A stretch of 8,403 bases of DNA from Gemmatimonadales bacterium (GTDB taxonomy: Bacteria; Gemmatimonadota; Gemmatimonadetes; Gemmatimonadales; GWC2-71-9). The position numbers and the translations under genes are program-made. Position 1 is the stretch's first letter; each line of letters begins with the position of its first letter. Location: the NCBI GenBank assembly GCA_025924275.1, contig JAICEH010000085.1, positions 1 through 8,403 of the forward strand, in the 5' to 3' direction. Shown here one piece after another: positions 1 through 5,669 of the stretch. The notes beneath the pieces are model-generated. The model was not told the DNA's origin and searched no databases. It worked only from the letters and a program-made list of their open reading frames with translations.

Positions 1-77
1 ATTCCGAGGCGTCCGACCCGCAGTCCGCCCGCGCCCGGCCCGAGGAGCCGGCCGGATCCCCGCGTGGAGCCACCCCC

Positions 78-1331
78 GTGGACATCGCCGAACTGAAGCA
101 GAAGTCCGTCGCCGAGCTGCACGCCCTCGCGGAGCAGCTGAACATCACGAACTACTCGGGGCTCCGGAAGCAGGACCTGATCTTCCGGATCGAGCAGTCG
201 CTCCTCGAGTCGGACACCGTGATCCGGGGCGAGGGGGTGCTGGAGATCCTGCCCGAGGGCTACGGCTTCCTCCGGAGCCAGGACTGGAACTACCTGTACG
301 GCCCCGACGACATCTACGTCAGCCCCAGCCAGATCAAGCGGTTCGACCTCCGGACCGGCGACACGGTGATGGGGCAGGTCCGGCCCCCGAAGGAGGGGGA
401 GCGGTACCTGGCGCTGCTCAAGGTCGAGAGCGTCAACTACGAGGACCCCGAGAAGACCAAGCACCGCATCGGCTTCGACAACCTCCGCCCGCGCTACCCG
501 GACGAGCGGATCCGGCTGGAGCGGACCACGGGGGACCTGTCGATGCGGGTGGTGGATTTGCTCTGCCCCATCGGCAAGGGCCAGCGCGGCCTGATCGTGG
601 CCCCGCCGAAGGCCGGCAAGACCATCCTGATGCAGAAGCTCGCCAACGCCATCGCCGAGAACCACCCCGAGGTCGTCCTCATCGTGCTGCTGATCGACGA
701 GCGGCCCGAGGAGGTCACCGACATGGAGGAGAACGTCAAGGCGGCGGAGGTGATCTCCTCCACCTTCGACGAGCCGGCGGACCGCCACGTCCAGGTGGCG
801 GACATGGTCATCGAGAAGTCGAAGCGCCTGGTGGAGCACGGGCGCGACGTGGTCATCCTGCTCGACTCCATCACCCGCCTCGCCCGCGCGCACAACGTCG
901 TGGTGCCGCACTCCGGCAAGATCCTCTCCGGCGGCGTCGACGCCAATGCGCTCCAGAAGCCGAAGCGCTTCTTCGGGGCGGCGCGCAACATCGAGAACGG
1001 CGGCAGCCTCACGATCATCGCCACTGCCCTCATCGACACCGGCAGCCGGATGGACGAGGTGATCTTCGAGGAGTTCAAGGGGACCGGCAACATGGAGCTG
1101 GTCCTCAACCGCGGCATCGCCGACCGCCGGATCTGGCCCGCGATGGACGTGCAGAAGAGCGGCACCCGGAAGGAGGAGCTCCTCATGGACAAGGACGAGC
1201 TCAACCGGGTGTACCTGCTCCGGAACTTCCTGGCCGACATGCCGCCGGTCGAGGCCCTCGAGTTCCTGCTCGAGCGGCTCAAGCGGACCAAGAACAACAA
1301 GGAATTCTTTGCCACGATGGCGGCCCAATAG
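78..1331 (+). CDS. rho: Transcription termination factor Rho (left end possibly incomplete)
   Basis: Rho is a hexameric RNA-dependent ATPase/helicase that ends transcription at C-rich, untranslated RNA. From GTG 78 the product is 417 residues, about the length of the E. coli protein. Visible in order: a Rho_N helical domain (about residues 5-45), a cold-shock-like RNA-binding domain (about 52-120, with EGYGFLR and DDIYVSPSQI), Walker A APPKAGKT (175-182), DERPEEVTDM with the catalytic glutamate region (208-217), Walker B VVILLDS (258-264), the Q-loop SGKILSGGVDAN (279-290), the R-loop FKGTGN (333-338) and the arginine-rich LNRGIADRR (343-351). GTG 78 has GGAG at 66-69. However, the same frame is open back to the window edge (25 codons rich in Ala, Pro, Glu, Ser and Arg, with no other start codon), so an N-terminal extension cannot be excluded. 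It is first of a three-gene run with ruvX six bases downstream. Identity is certain; the start is not. Confidence 0.97.
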   Translation: MDIAELKQKSVAELHALAEQLNITNYSGLRKQDLIFRIEQSLLESDTVIRGEGVLEILPEGYGFLRSQDWNYLYGPDDIYVSPSQIKRFDLRTGDTVMGQVRPPKEGERYLALLKVESVNYEDPEKTKHRIGFDNLRPRYPDERIRLERTTGDLSMRVVDLLCPIGKGQRGLIVAPPKAGKTILMQKLANAIAENHPEVVLIVLLIDERPEEVTDMEENVKAAEVISSTFDEPADRHVQVADMVIEKSKRLVEHGRDVVILLDSITRLARAHNVVVPHSGKILSGGVDANALQKPKRFFGAARNIENGGSLTIIATALIDTGSRMDEVIFEEFKGTGNMELVLNRGIADRRIWPAMDVQKSGTRKEELLMDKDELNRVYLLRNFLADMPPVEALEFLLERLKRTKNNKEFFATMAAQ

Positions 1332-1337
1332 CGCGGG

Positions 1338-1787
1338 GTGTCGGACCGCCCGCCAGCCGGACGCCTCCTGGGCGTGGATTGGGGCGAGGTGCGCATCGGG
1401 GTCGCCGTGAGCGACGAGACCCGGATGCTCGCCTCGCCCCTCGTGACACTGGTGCGCCGACCCGGCAAGCGGTTCCCCATGCCGCGCTTCCTGGAGCTCG
1501 TCGCCCGGCTCGCCCCGGTAGCCGTCGTCGTGGGACTCCCGCTCACCCCGGAGGGCGAGGAAGGGCCCGCGGCCACCGCGGCCCGGGAGCTGGGGGCGCT
1601 GATCGCGCGGCGCACGGGGCTGCCGGTCGAGTGGTGGGACGAGCGGATGAGCACGGCCCGGGCGCTCGGCGCCATCCGGGAGCAGGGCGGCAGCACCGCG
1701 GGCCGGAAGGCGGACGTGGACGCCCTGGCCGCGGCGGTGATGCTGCAGGGCTATCTCGACGCCGGGCGCGGGGGGGTGGGGCGATGA
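1338..1787 (+). CDS. ruvX: RuvX/YqgF family Holliday-junction resolvase-like nuclease
   Basis: The 149-residue product has the RNase H-like fold of the YqgF/RuvX family, which is linked to 16S rRNA 5'-end processing and, in some bacteria, to Holliday-junction cleavage. Motifs: GVDWGEVRIGVAVSD (12-26, with the first acidic residue D14), VVVGLPLTPEG (63-73), WWDERMSTARA (99-109, the D-E-R motif) and KADVDALAAAVMLQGYLD (124-141, with the last acidic residues). These give the expected spread of acidic active-site residues. GTG 1338 is the only usable start: the in-frame codon nine bases upstream is the TAG of rho, and the catalytic strand begins soon after. There is no clear Shine-Dalgarno site, only GCGGGG touching the start, so translation is probably coupled to rho. 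The stop overlaps the mltG start as ATGA. Adjacency of ruvX and mltG is common in bacteria and supports both calls. Confidence 0.93.
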   Translation: MSDRPPAGRLLGVDWGEVRIGVAVSDETRMLASPLVTLVRRPGKRFPMPRFLELVARLAPVAVVVGLPLTPEGEEGPAATAARELGALIARRTGLPVEWWDERMSTARALGAIREQGGSTAGRKADVDALAAAVMLQGYLDAGRGGVGR

Positions 1788-2881
1788 GGAGGACGGAAGG
1801 ACGGGAGAATGGCAGGACGGGAAGCGCGCGGTTCGTCGTTCCGTCGTTCCGCCGTTCCGTCCGGGCGGGGATGGTCGGGGTGCTGGCCCTCATCGCCTGC
1901 GCCGACCCGGGCCCCGCCCCCGGTGCCGCGGTGGTGCGGGTCCGGATCCCGCCGGGCGCCACCGTGACGGCCGTGGCCGACTCGCTCCACGCCCACGGGA
2001 TCATCGCCGACCGCACGCGGTTCCGCGTCGCGGCGCGGGTGCGGCGCCTCGACCGGGCGCTCCAGGCGGGGGTGTACGACCTCCGCCAGGGCGAGCGGGT
2101 CGATACGGTGCTCGCGATCCTGAGCGAGGGCCGGACCGCGGCGCAGCGGCTCACGGTCCCGGAGGGAATCACGCTCGCCGACCTGGCGAGCCTGGCCGAG
2201 GAGCGGATCGGCCTGCCGGCGGACTCGGTCGTCGCGGCGGCGCGCCGGCTCGGCTCGGACAGCCTGCTCCCCGACGCCGGCCCCGACCTCGAGGGGTTCC
2301 TCCTCCCGGAGACCTACACCCTGCCGGTCGAGGTCACCGCCGAGCAGCTGGTCCGGGCCATGGCCGACGGCTTCCGGCAGGCCTGGCGGCCCGAGTGGAC
2401 CGCGCGGCTCGACACCCTGGGACTGACGCGGCGGGCCGTGGTCACCCTCGCGTCGATCGTGGAGGGCGAGGCGCGGGTGGACTCGGAGCGGGCCACGATC
2501 GCCGGGGTCTACCACAACCGCCTCCGCCGCCGGATGCCGCTCCAGGCCGATCCCACCATCCAGTACGCGATCCAGCTCGCCACCGGGCAGCGGAAGCCGC
2601 GGCTGTACCTCAAGGACTACCGCTTCCCCTCCCCCTACAACACCTACCTGCACCCGGGCCTCCCGCCCGGCCCGATCTCGTCGCCGGGGCTGGAGAGCAT
2701 CGAGGCGGCGCTCTATCCCGCCCAGGTGCCGTGGATCTACTTCGTGGCCCGGGGTGACGGCAGCCACGAATTCAGCGCGACGTACCGGGAGCACGTGAAC
2801 GCGATCAGCAGGATCCGGCGGGGGGGAGGCGGGGAGCGGGGACCGGGGAGCGGAGAGCGGGACTCGGCGGGCGGCCGATAG
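1784..2881 (+). CDS. mltG: Endolytic murein transglycosylase MltG, possible lipoprotein
   Basis: MltG cleaves nascent peptidoglycan strands at the membrane and so helps set glycan length. From ATG 1784 the product is 365 residues. A LysM-like region (about 52-115, starting VRIPPGATVTAVADSL) precedes the YceG catalytic domain. There the motif TLASIVEGEA (221-230) places the catalytic glutamate at E227, followed by VYHNRLRRRMPLQADPTIQYA (242-262), SPYNTYLHPGLPPGPISSPG (283-302) and a late YFVARGDGSHEFSATYREH stretch (319-337). The N-terminus has an arginine-rich segment (23-27), a short hydrophobic run and a lipobox LIAC with C39, so the enzyme may be lipid-anchored rather than held by a transmembrane helix. 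Residues 2-28 are encoded by an 8-bp repeat array and the last 20 residues by a 7-bp array; neither looks like part of the fold. ATG 1871 is the alternative start, but it would lose the positively charged n-region. The start overlaps the ruvX stop by four bases. Confidence 0.93.
   Translation: MRRTEGRENGRTGSARFVVPSFRRSVRAGMVGVLALIACADPGPAPGAAVVRVRIPPGATVTAVADSLHAHGIIADRTRFRVAARVRRLDRALQAGVYDLRQGERVDTVLAILSEGRTAAQRLTVPEGITLADLASLAEERIGLPADSVVAAARRLGSDSLLPDAGPDLEGFLLPETYTLPVEVTAEQLVRAMADGFRQAWRPEWTARLDTLGLTRRAVVTLASIVEGEARVDSERATIAGVYHNRLRRRMPLQADPTIQYAIQLATGQRKPRLYLKDYRFPSPYNTYLHPGLPPGPISSPGLESIEAALYPAQVPWIYFVARGDGSHEFSATYREHVNAISRIRRGGGGERGPGSGERDSAGGR
1791..1860. repeat. Inverted pair of 8-bp tandem repeats inside the mltG 5' end
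   Basis: Four 8-bp units lie at 1791-1822: GGACGGAA, GGACGGGA, the diverged GAATGGCA, and GGACGGGA. After a 14-base spacer, three units follow at 1837-1860: CGTTCCGT, CGTTCCGC, CGTTCCGT. The second set is the same 8-mer family in inverse orientation (reverse complement ACGGAACG), so the arms can fold: GGACGGAA 1791-1798 pairs perfectly with TTCCGTCC 1855-1862. The element starts just after the ruvX stop and is translated as the low-complexity first residues of MltG. It may be an intergenic repeat that became coding because the mltG frame stays open through it. Confidence 0.7.
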
Positions 2882-2929
2882 CGCCCTGCATTCCGTCCGT
2901 CCCTACCGTTCCCCGCTCCCCGCTCCCCG
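2830..2929. terminator. Inverted 7-bp repeat arrays between convergent mltG and thiE; candidate bidirectional terminator
   Basis: The left arm (2830-2853) and right arm (2906-2929) are reverse complements at 22 of 24 positions, separated by 52 bases. The left arm is a 7-bp tandem repeat: GGGGAGC, GGGGACC, GGGGAGC, then GGAGAGC at 2852-2858. The right arm carries CCCCGCT twice and a partial third copy. The mltG stop (2879-2881) and the thiE stop (2903-2905) both lie in the loop, so a transcript from either side would read through a long GC stem. There is no U-tract, so intrinsic termination is inferred from position and Rho may still be needed. Three-copy multiples of the 7-mer encode Gly/Glu/Arg/Ser tails on both proteins. 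The G-rich run from 2820 also fits a four-tract G-quadruplex pattern. Confidence 0.5.
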
Positions 2930-3538
2930 ATCCCGGTACTCCCTCGCCCGCACCTCGACGTCCCCCCCGCCCAGGATCCCGCGCGCCACCGCCACGCCCA
3001 CGCACCCCAGGGCGTGCAGCAGCGCCACGTCGGCCGGCTCCACTCCGCCGATCGCCACGCAGGGCCGGGCCCCGGCCAGTCCCACGATCCGGCGCACTCC
3101 TGCCTCACCCAGCGGCTCGCCCGCATCCGGCTTGGTGCCCGTCCCCTTCCAGGGCCCGACGCCCCAGTAGTCGGCGTCCCGGCCGCGCTCCGCCTCCCCG
3201 GCAGTGCCCACCGAGGCGCCGATGATGGCCCGCGACCCGAGCACGCGGCGCGCGAGGCCCGGCGCCACGTCCTCCGGGCCGAGGTGGACCCCCGCGGCAC
3301 CGGCGGCCGCCGCGACGTCCGGCCGGTCGTCCACCAGCACGGGAACCGGGAGGGCGGCCACCAGCGCCCGCGCCACGCGGACGAGTTCCCGGGGCGGGGC
3401 GAGCTTGAGGCGGAGCTGGACGCAGGTGACCCCGCCACGCACCGCCGCCCGGCAGGCCTCCACCGGGCTCCGACCCGCCAGCAGCGTGTCGTCGGTGACC
3501 AGCATCAGCCTGAGGACGCGCGCTAGATTGGGGGCCAT
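2903..3538 (-). CDS. thiE: Thiamine phosphate synthase ThiE
   Basis: ThiE joins hydroxymethylpyrimidine diphosphate and the thiazole phosphate to make thiamine phosphate. The product is 211 residues, usual for the family, with a TIM-barrel pattern: LRLMLVTD (9-16, first strand), VTCVQLRLK (37-45), VLVDDRPDVAAAAGAAGVHL (67-86, matching the usual NDRxDxA...GVHLG), IIGASVGTAGEAERGRDADY (105-124), WGVGPWKGTGTKP (125-137, the pyrophosphate/phosphate loop with T-x-T-K) and CVAIGGVEPADVALLHALG (160-178). ATG 3538 lies eight residues before the first strand; upstream reading in the same frame is antisense to the methyltransferase gene and is not part of this protein. No Shine-Dalgarno site is visible; a -10-like TTGATT six bases upstream suggests a leaderless mRNA. 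No other thiamine genes or TPP riboswitch are visible nearby. The last residues (AGSGER) come from the 7-bp repeat. Confidence 0.93.
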   Translation of the reverse strand: MAPNLARVLRLMLVTDDTLLAGRSPVEACRAAVRGGVTCVQLRLKLAPPRELVRVARALVAALPVPVLVDDRPDVAAAAGAAGVHLGPEDVAPGLARRVLGSRAIIGASVGTAGEAERGRDADYWGVGPWKGTGTKPDAGEPLGEAGVRRIVGLAGARPCVAIGGVEPADVALLHALGCVGVAVARGILGGGDVEVRAREYRDRGAGSGER

Positions 3539-3557
3539 GCCGGAAATCAAGCGCGCG
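3517..3557. promoter_or_regulatory. Divergent start region with mirror-image -10-like boxes centred on CATG
   Basis: Arms 3517-3535 and 3539-3557 are inverted repeats matching at 15 of 19 positions around the central CAT. On the + strand GCGCGC is followed by TAGATT (3524-3529) and seven bases later ATG 3537. On the - strand GCGCGC is followed by TTGATT (3550-3545) and six bases later the thiE ATG 3538. That spacing is what is expected between a -10 box and a transcription start, so both transcripts may begin at, or right next to, the start codon. I found no convincing -35 box on either side. This is inferred as a compact bidirectional promoter, and the dyad could also be an operator. Confidence 0.42.
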
Positions 3558-3590
3558 TCGCGCAACCCCACCACCCGGCCCCGCCGTTGA
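3537..3590 (+). CDS. Possible 17-residue leader ORF before the methyltransferase
   Basis: ATG 3537 opens a 17-residue frame, MPEIKRASRNPTTRPRR, which is strongly basic and has no recognised family. Its TGA (3588-3590) overlaps the TTG start of the next gene in the string TTGA. It begins seven bases after a TAGATT -10-like box and has no Shine-Dalgarno site, so if real it would be read from a leaderless mRNA. The downstream methyltransferase also has no ribosome site before its TTG, so termination-reinitiation from this ORF would explain how that gene is translated. Its ATG overlaps the thiE ATG on the other strand by two bases. It could equally be chance; the arrangement is the only evidence. 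Confidence 0.35.
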   Translation: MPEIKRASRNPTTRPRR

Positions 3591-4750
3591 GCGACGCCGT
3601 CGTCTCGGACCGCGGCGCCGCCCGCTGGACCCGCGGTCACCCCTGGATCTTCCGGAGCGACGTGCTGGGAGGCCCCGCCGGGCCGGGGCTGGTGGTGGTT
3701 CGCGACTCGCGGGGCCGCTACCTCGGCCGGGCGCTCTGGTCGCCGGCGAGCGAGATCCGGCTCCGCCTCCTCGAGCCGCGCGACCGCCCCGTGGATCGGG
3801 GCTGGTGGACGGCGCGCCTTCGCGAGTGCGCCGCCCGGCGCGAGGGGATCGACGCCACCGCGTGGCGGCTGGTCCACGCCGAGGGCGACGGCCTCCCCGC
3901 CCTGGTGGTGGACCGGTACGACCGGTGGCTGGTGGCGCAGTTCCTCTCCGCCGGCCTCGAGGAGGTCCGGGAGGTGGTGCTCGACGCACTGGAGGAGGTC
4001 GCCGGCCCGGCCGGGATCCTGCTCCGGAACGACGTCCCGGTGCGCCGGCGCGAGGGCCTCCCCGAGGAGGTGGTGCTGGCCCGCGGGTCGGTCCCGCACC
4101 GGGTCGAGGTGCGCGAGGGTGGCGTCCGCTTCCTCGCCGCCCCGTGGGACGGCCAGAAGACCGGCGCCTTCCTCGACCAGCGGGAGAACCGGCTCCTCGC
4201 CGGGGCGCTGGTGCCGTCCGGGGGCACTGCCCTCGACTGCTTCGCCTACCACGGCTCCTTCGCGCTCCACCTCGCGGGCCGGGCGGCGGCGGTGACGGCG
4301 CTCGACGTGAGCGCCGCCGCCCTGGAGCGCGGGCGGGAGCACGCCGCCCTCAACGGGCTCGGGAACATCGAGTGGGTCGAGGCGGACGCCTTCGAGCAGC
4401 TCCGGGCGTGGGAGCGCGCGGGCCGGCGCTTCGACGTGGTCGTGGTGGATCCGCCCGCCTTCGCCAAGGGGAAGGCGGCCGTGGCGGCGGCCACGCGGGG
4501 CTACCACGAGGTCAACCTGCGGGCGATGCGCCTCCTCGCCCCCGGCGGGGCGCTGGTCACTGCCTCCTGCTCCTTCCACCTGGGCCGGGACCGGTTCCTC
4601 GGCATGCTCGCCTCGGCCGCCGCCGACAGCGGGCGCCGGCTCCGGCTGGACCGGATCCTCGGACAGGCCGCCGACCACCCCGAGCTGCTCACGGTCCCCG
4701 AGACCGGGTACCTCAAGGGCGCGGTGCTCCGGGCCGCGGAGCCGGATTGA
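3587..4750 (+). CDS. RlmI/RlmK-type class I SAM-dependent rRNA methyltransferase
   Basis: The 387-residue product matches the COG1092 family, whose studied members methylate cytosine or guanine in 23S rRNA. An N-terminal PUA-like RNA-binding domain (about 4-70, with WTRGHPWIFRSDV at 14-26) is followed by a linker and a Rossmann methyltransferase domain. Family signatures: VHAEGDGLPALVVDRYD (96-112), GQKTGAFLDQREN (189-201), the SAM motif I DCFAYHGSFALHLAG (217-231), the acidic D240 closing strand 2, DPPAFAK (288-294), CSFH (328-331) and PETGYLKG (371-378). TTG 3587 is the only start in this frame near the PUA domain, since the frame reaches a stop at 3524-3526 with no other start codon. There is no Shine-Dalgarno site, and the start overlaps the stop of a possible 17-codon leader ORF. 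The CDF gene begins four bases after the stop. The modified base cannot be assigned from sequence alone. Confidence 0.9.
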   Translation: MSDAVVSDRGAARWTRGHPWIFRSDVLGGPAGPGLVVVRDSRGRYLGRALWSPASEIRLRLLEPRDRPVDRGWWTARLRECAARREGIDATAWRLVHAEGDGLPALVVDRYDRWLVAQFLSAGLEEVREVVLDALEEVAGPAGILLRNDVPVRRREGLPEEVVLARGSVPHRVEVREGGVRFLAAPWDGQKTGAFLDQRENRLLAGALVPSGGTALDCFAYHGSFALHLAGRAAAVTALDVSAAALERGREHAALNGLGNIEWVEADAFEQLRAWERAGRRFDVVVVDPPAFAKGKAAVAAATRGYHEVNLRAMRLLAPGGALVTASCSFHLGRDRFLGMLASAAADSGRRLRLDRILGQAADHPELLTVPETGYLKGAVLRAAEPD

Positions 4751-4754
4751 CGCC

Positions 4755-5669
4755 GTGGAGGGACGTCGCAACCTTGGTAGCATCGTGCACCCCGACGACC
4801 CCGACGCCCAGCGGAGCCGTGCCGTCCGGCGGGTGCTCGTGGTCATCCTGGTCGCCAACCTCCTGGTCGTGGCGCTCAAGGCCGCCGTCGGGTTCGCCAC
4901 CGGCTCGCTTTCCGTCCTGGGGGATGCCCTGCACGCCTCGGTGGACGCCATCAACAACCTCTTCGGCATCGCGGTGGTCCGGGTGGCGGCCCGCGGACCA
5001 GACGCCGATCACCCCTATGGCCACGCCAAGGCCGAGACGCTGGGGGCCATCGGCATCGTCGTCTTCCTCTCGCTCACCCTCTCGCAGCTCCTCGACCACA
5101 GCATCCAGCGCCTGGTCTCCGGCCACCCGCCGCCGGGCTCCAGCCCGCTCGCCCTCGCCCTGCTGGGCCTCACCCTGGTGGTGAACCTCGGCGTCGTCGC
5201 CTACGAGACCCGGCAGGGGCGCCGGCTCCGGAGCGAGTTCCTCCTGGCCGACGCGGAGCACACCCGGGCCGACGTGTTCATCACGGTGGCCGTGATGGGC
5301 GGCCTGCTGCTCTCCCGCCGGGGGCTCACGTGGGCCGACCCGGTGCTGGCGCTCCTGGTGGCCGCGCTCGTGGTCCGCATCGCCGTCCAGATCCTCCGGC
5401 AGGCGCTGCCCACCATGATGGACGAGGCGGCCGTCGAGGGGCGGGCGCTCGCCGCCGCCGCCCGCGCCGTGCCCGGCGTGTGCGACGCCTACCGCACCCG
5501 GAGCCGGCGGGCGGGCGTCCACAGCTTCGCCGAGCTCACGATCAGCGTCGAGGGCGGCGCGTCCGTGGCCCGGGGCCACGAGATCGCCGACGCGGTCGAG
5601 CAGGCCCTGCAGGCCCGGTTCGGCCTGCGCGAGGTGGTGGTGCACGTGGAGCCGAGCGACGCATGCTGA
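4755..5669 (+). CDS. Cation diffusion facilitator (CDF) metal efflux transporter, probably zinc
   Basis: CDF proteins are inner-membrane dimers that export divalent metal in exchange for protons. From GTG 4755 the product is 304 residues, with about six hydrophobic segments (roughly 25-46, 50-75, 97-115, 132-150, 172-188, 192-213) and a cytoplasmic dimer domain (about 220-300). In helix 2, GDALHASVDAI has H60 and D64; in helix 5, AEHTRADVF has H169 and D173. This His-Asp/His-Asp quartet is the arrangement associated with zinc-preferring members. DHPYGHAKAE (85-94) is the usual loop signature, and H256, H275 and H297 fit cytoplasmic metal sites. The start is uncertain: GTG 4755 has only a GGAG 13 bases upstream, and GTG 4785, preceded by TAGCAT, would give a product ten residues shorter with the same first helix. 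The gene sits four bases after the methyltransferase and overlaps the next gene by seven. Confidence 0.92.
   Translation: MEGRRNLGSIVHPDDPDAQRSRAVRRVLVVILVANLLVVALKAAVGFATGSLSVLGDALHASVDAINNLFGIAVVRVAARGPDADHPYGHAKAETLGAIGIVVFLSLTLSQLLDHSIQRLVSGHPPPGSSPLALALLGLTLVVNLGVVAYETRQGRRLRSEFLLADAEHTRADVFITVAVMGGLLLSRRGLTWADPVLALLVAALVVRIAVQILRQALPTMMDEAAVEGRALAAAARAVPGVCDAYRTRSRRAGVHSFAELTISVEGGASVARGHEIADAVEQALQARFGLREVVVHVEPSDAC

Noticed and set aside
494..1696. 400-codon - strand frame across rho and ruvX
   Set aside because: It is the antisense shadow of two certain genes, Ser/Arg/Thr/Pro-rich without any motif; long antisense frames are expected at this GC content.
1379..1783. Upstream + strand extension of the mltG frame
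   Set aside because: It overlaps ruvX in another frame and is Arg/Gly/Pro-rich noise; ATG 1784 fits the gene.
4747..4783. TTGACG ... TAGCAT as a promoter for the CDF gene
   Set aside because: The spacer is 25 bases, too long for a sigma-70-type promoter; co-transcription with the methyltransferase is simpler.
3539..4969. Upstream extension of the thiE frame (- strand) as one 688-residue protein
   Set aside because: The extension is antisense to the methyltransferase and low in complexity; ThiE begins properly at ATG 3538.
3805..5184. 459-codon + strand frame inside the methyltransferase and CDF genes
   Set aside because: Arg/Gly/Pro-rich frame overlapping two genes that have clear family motifs.
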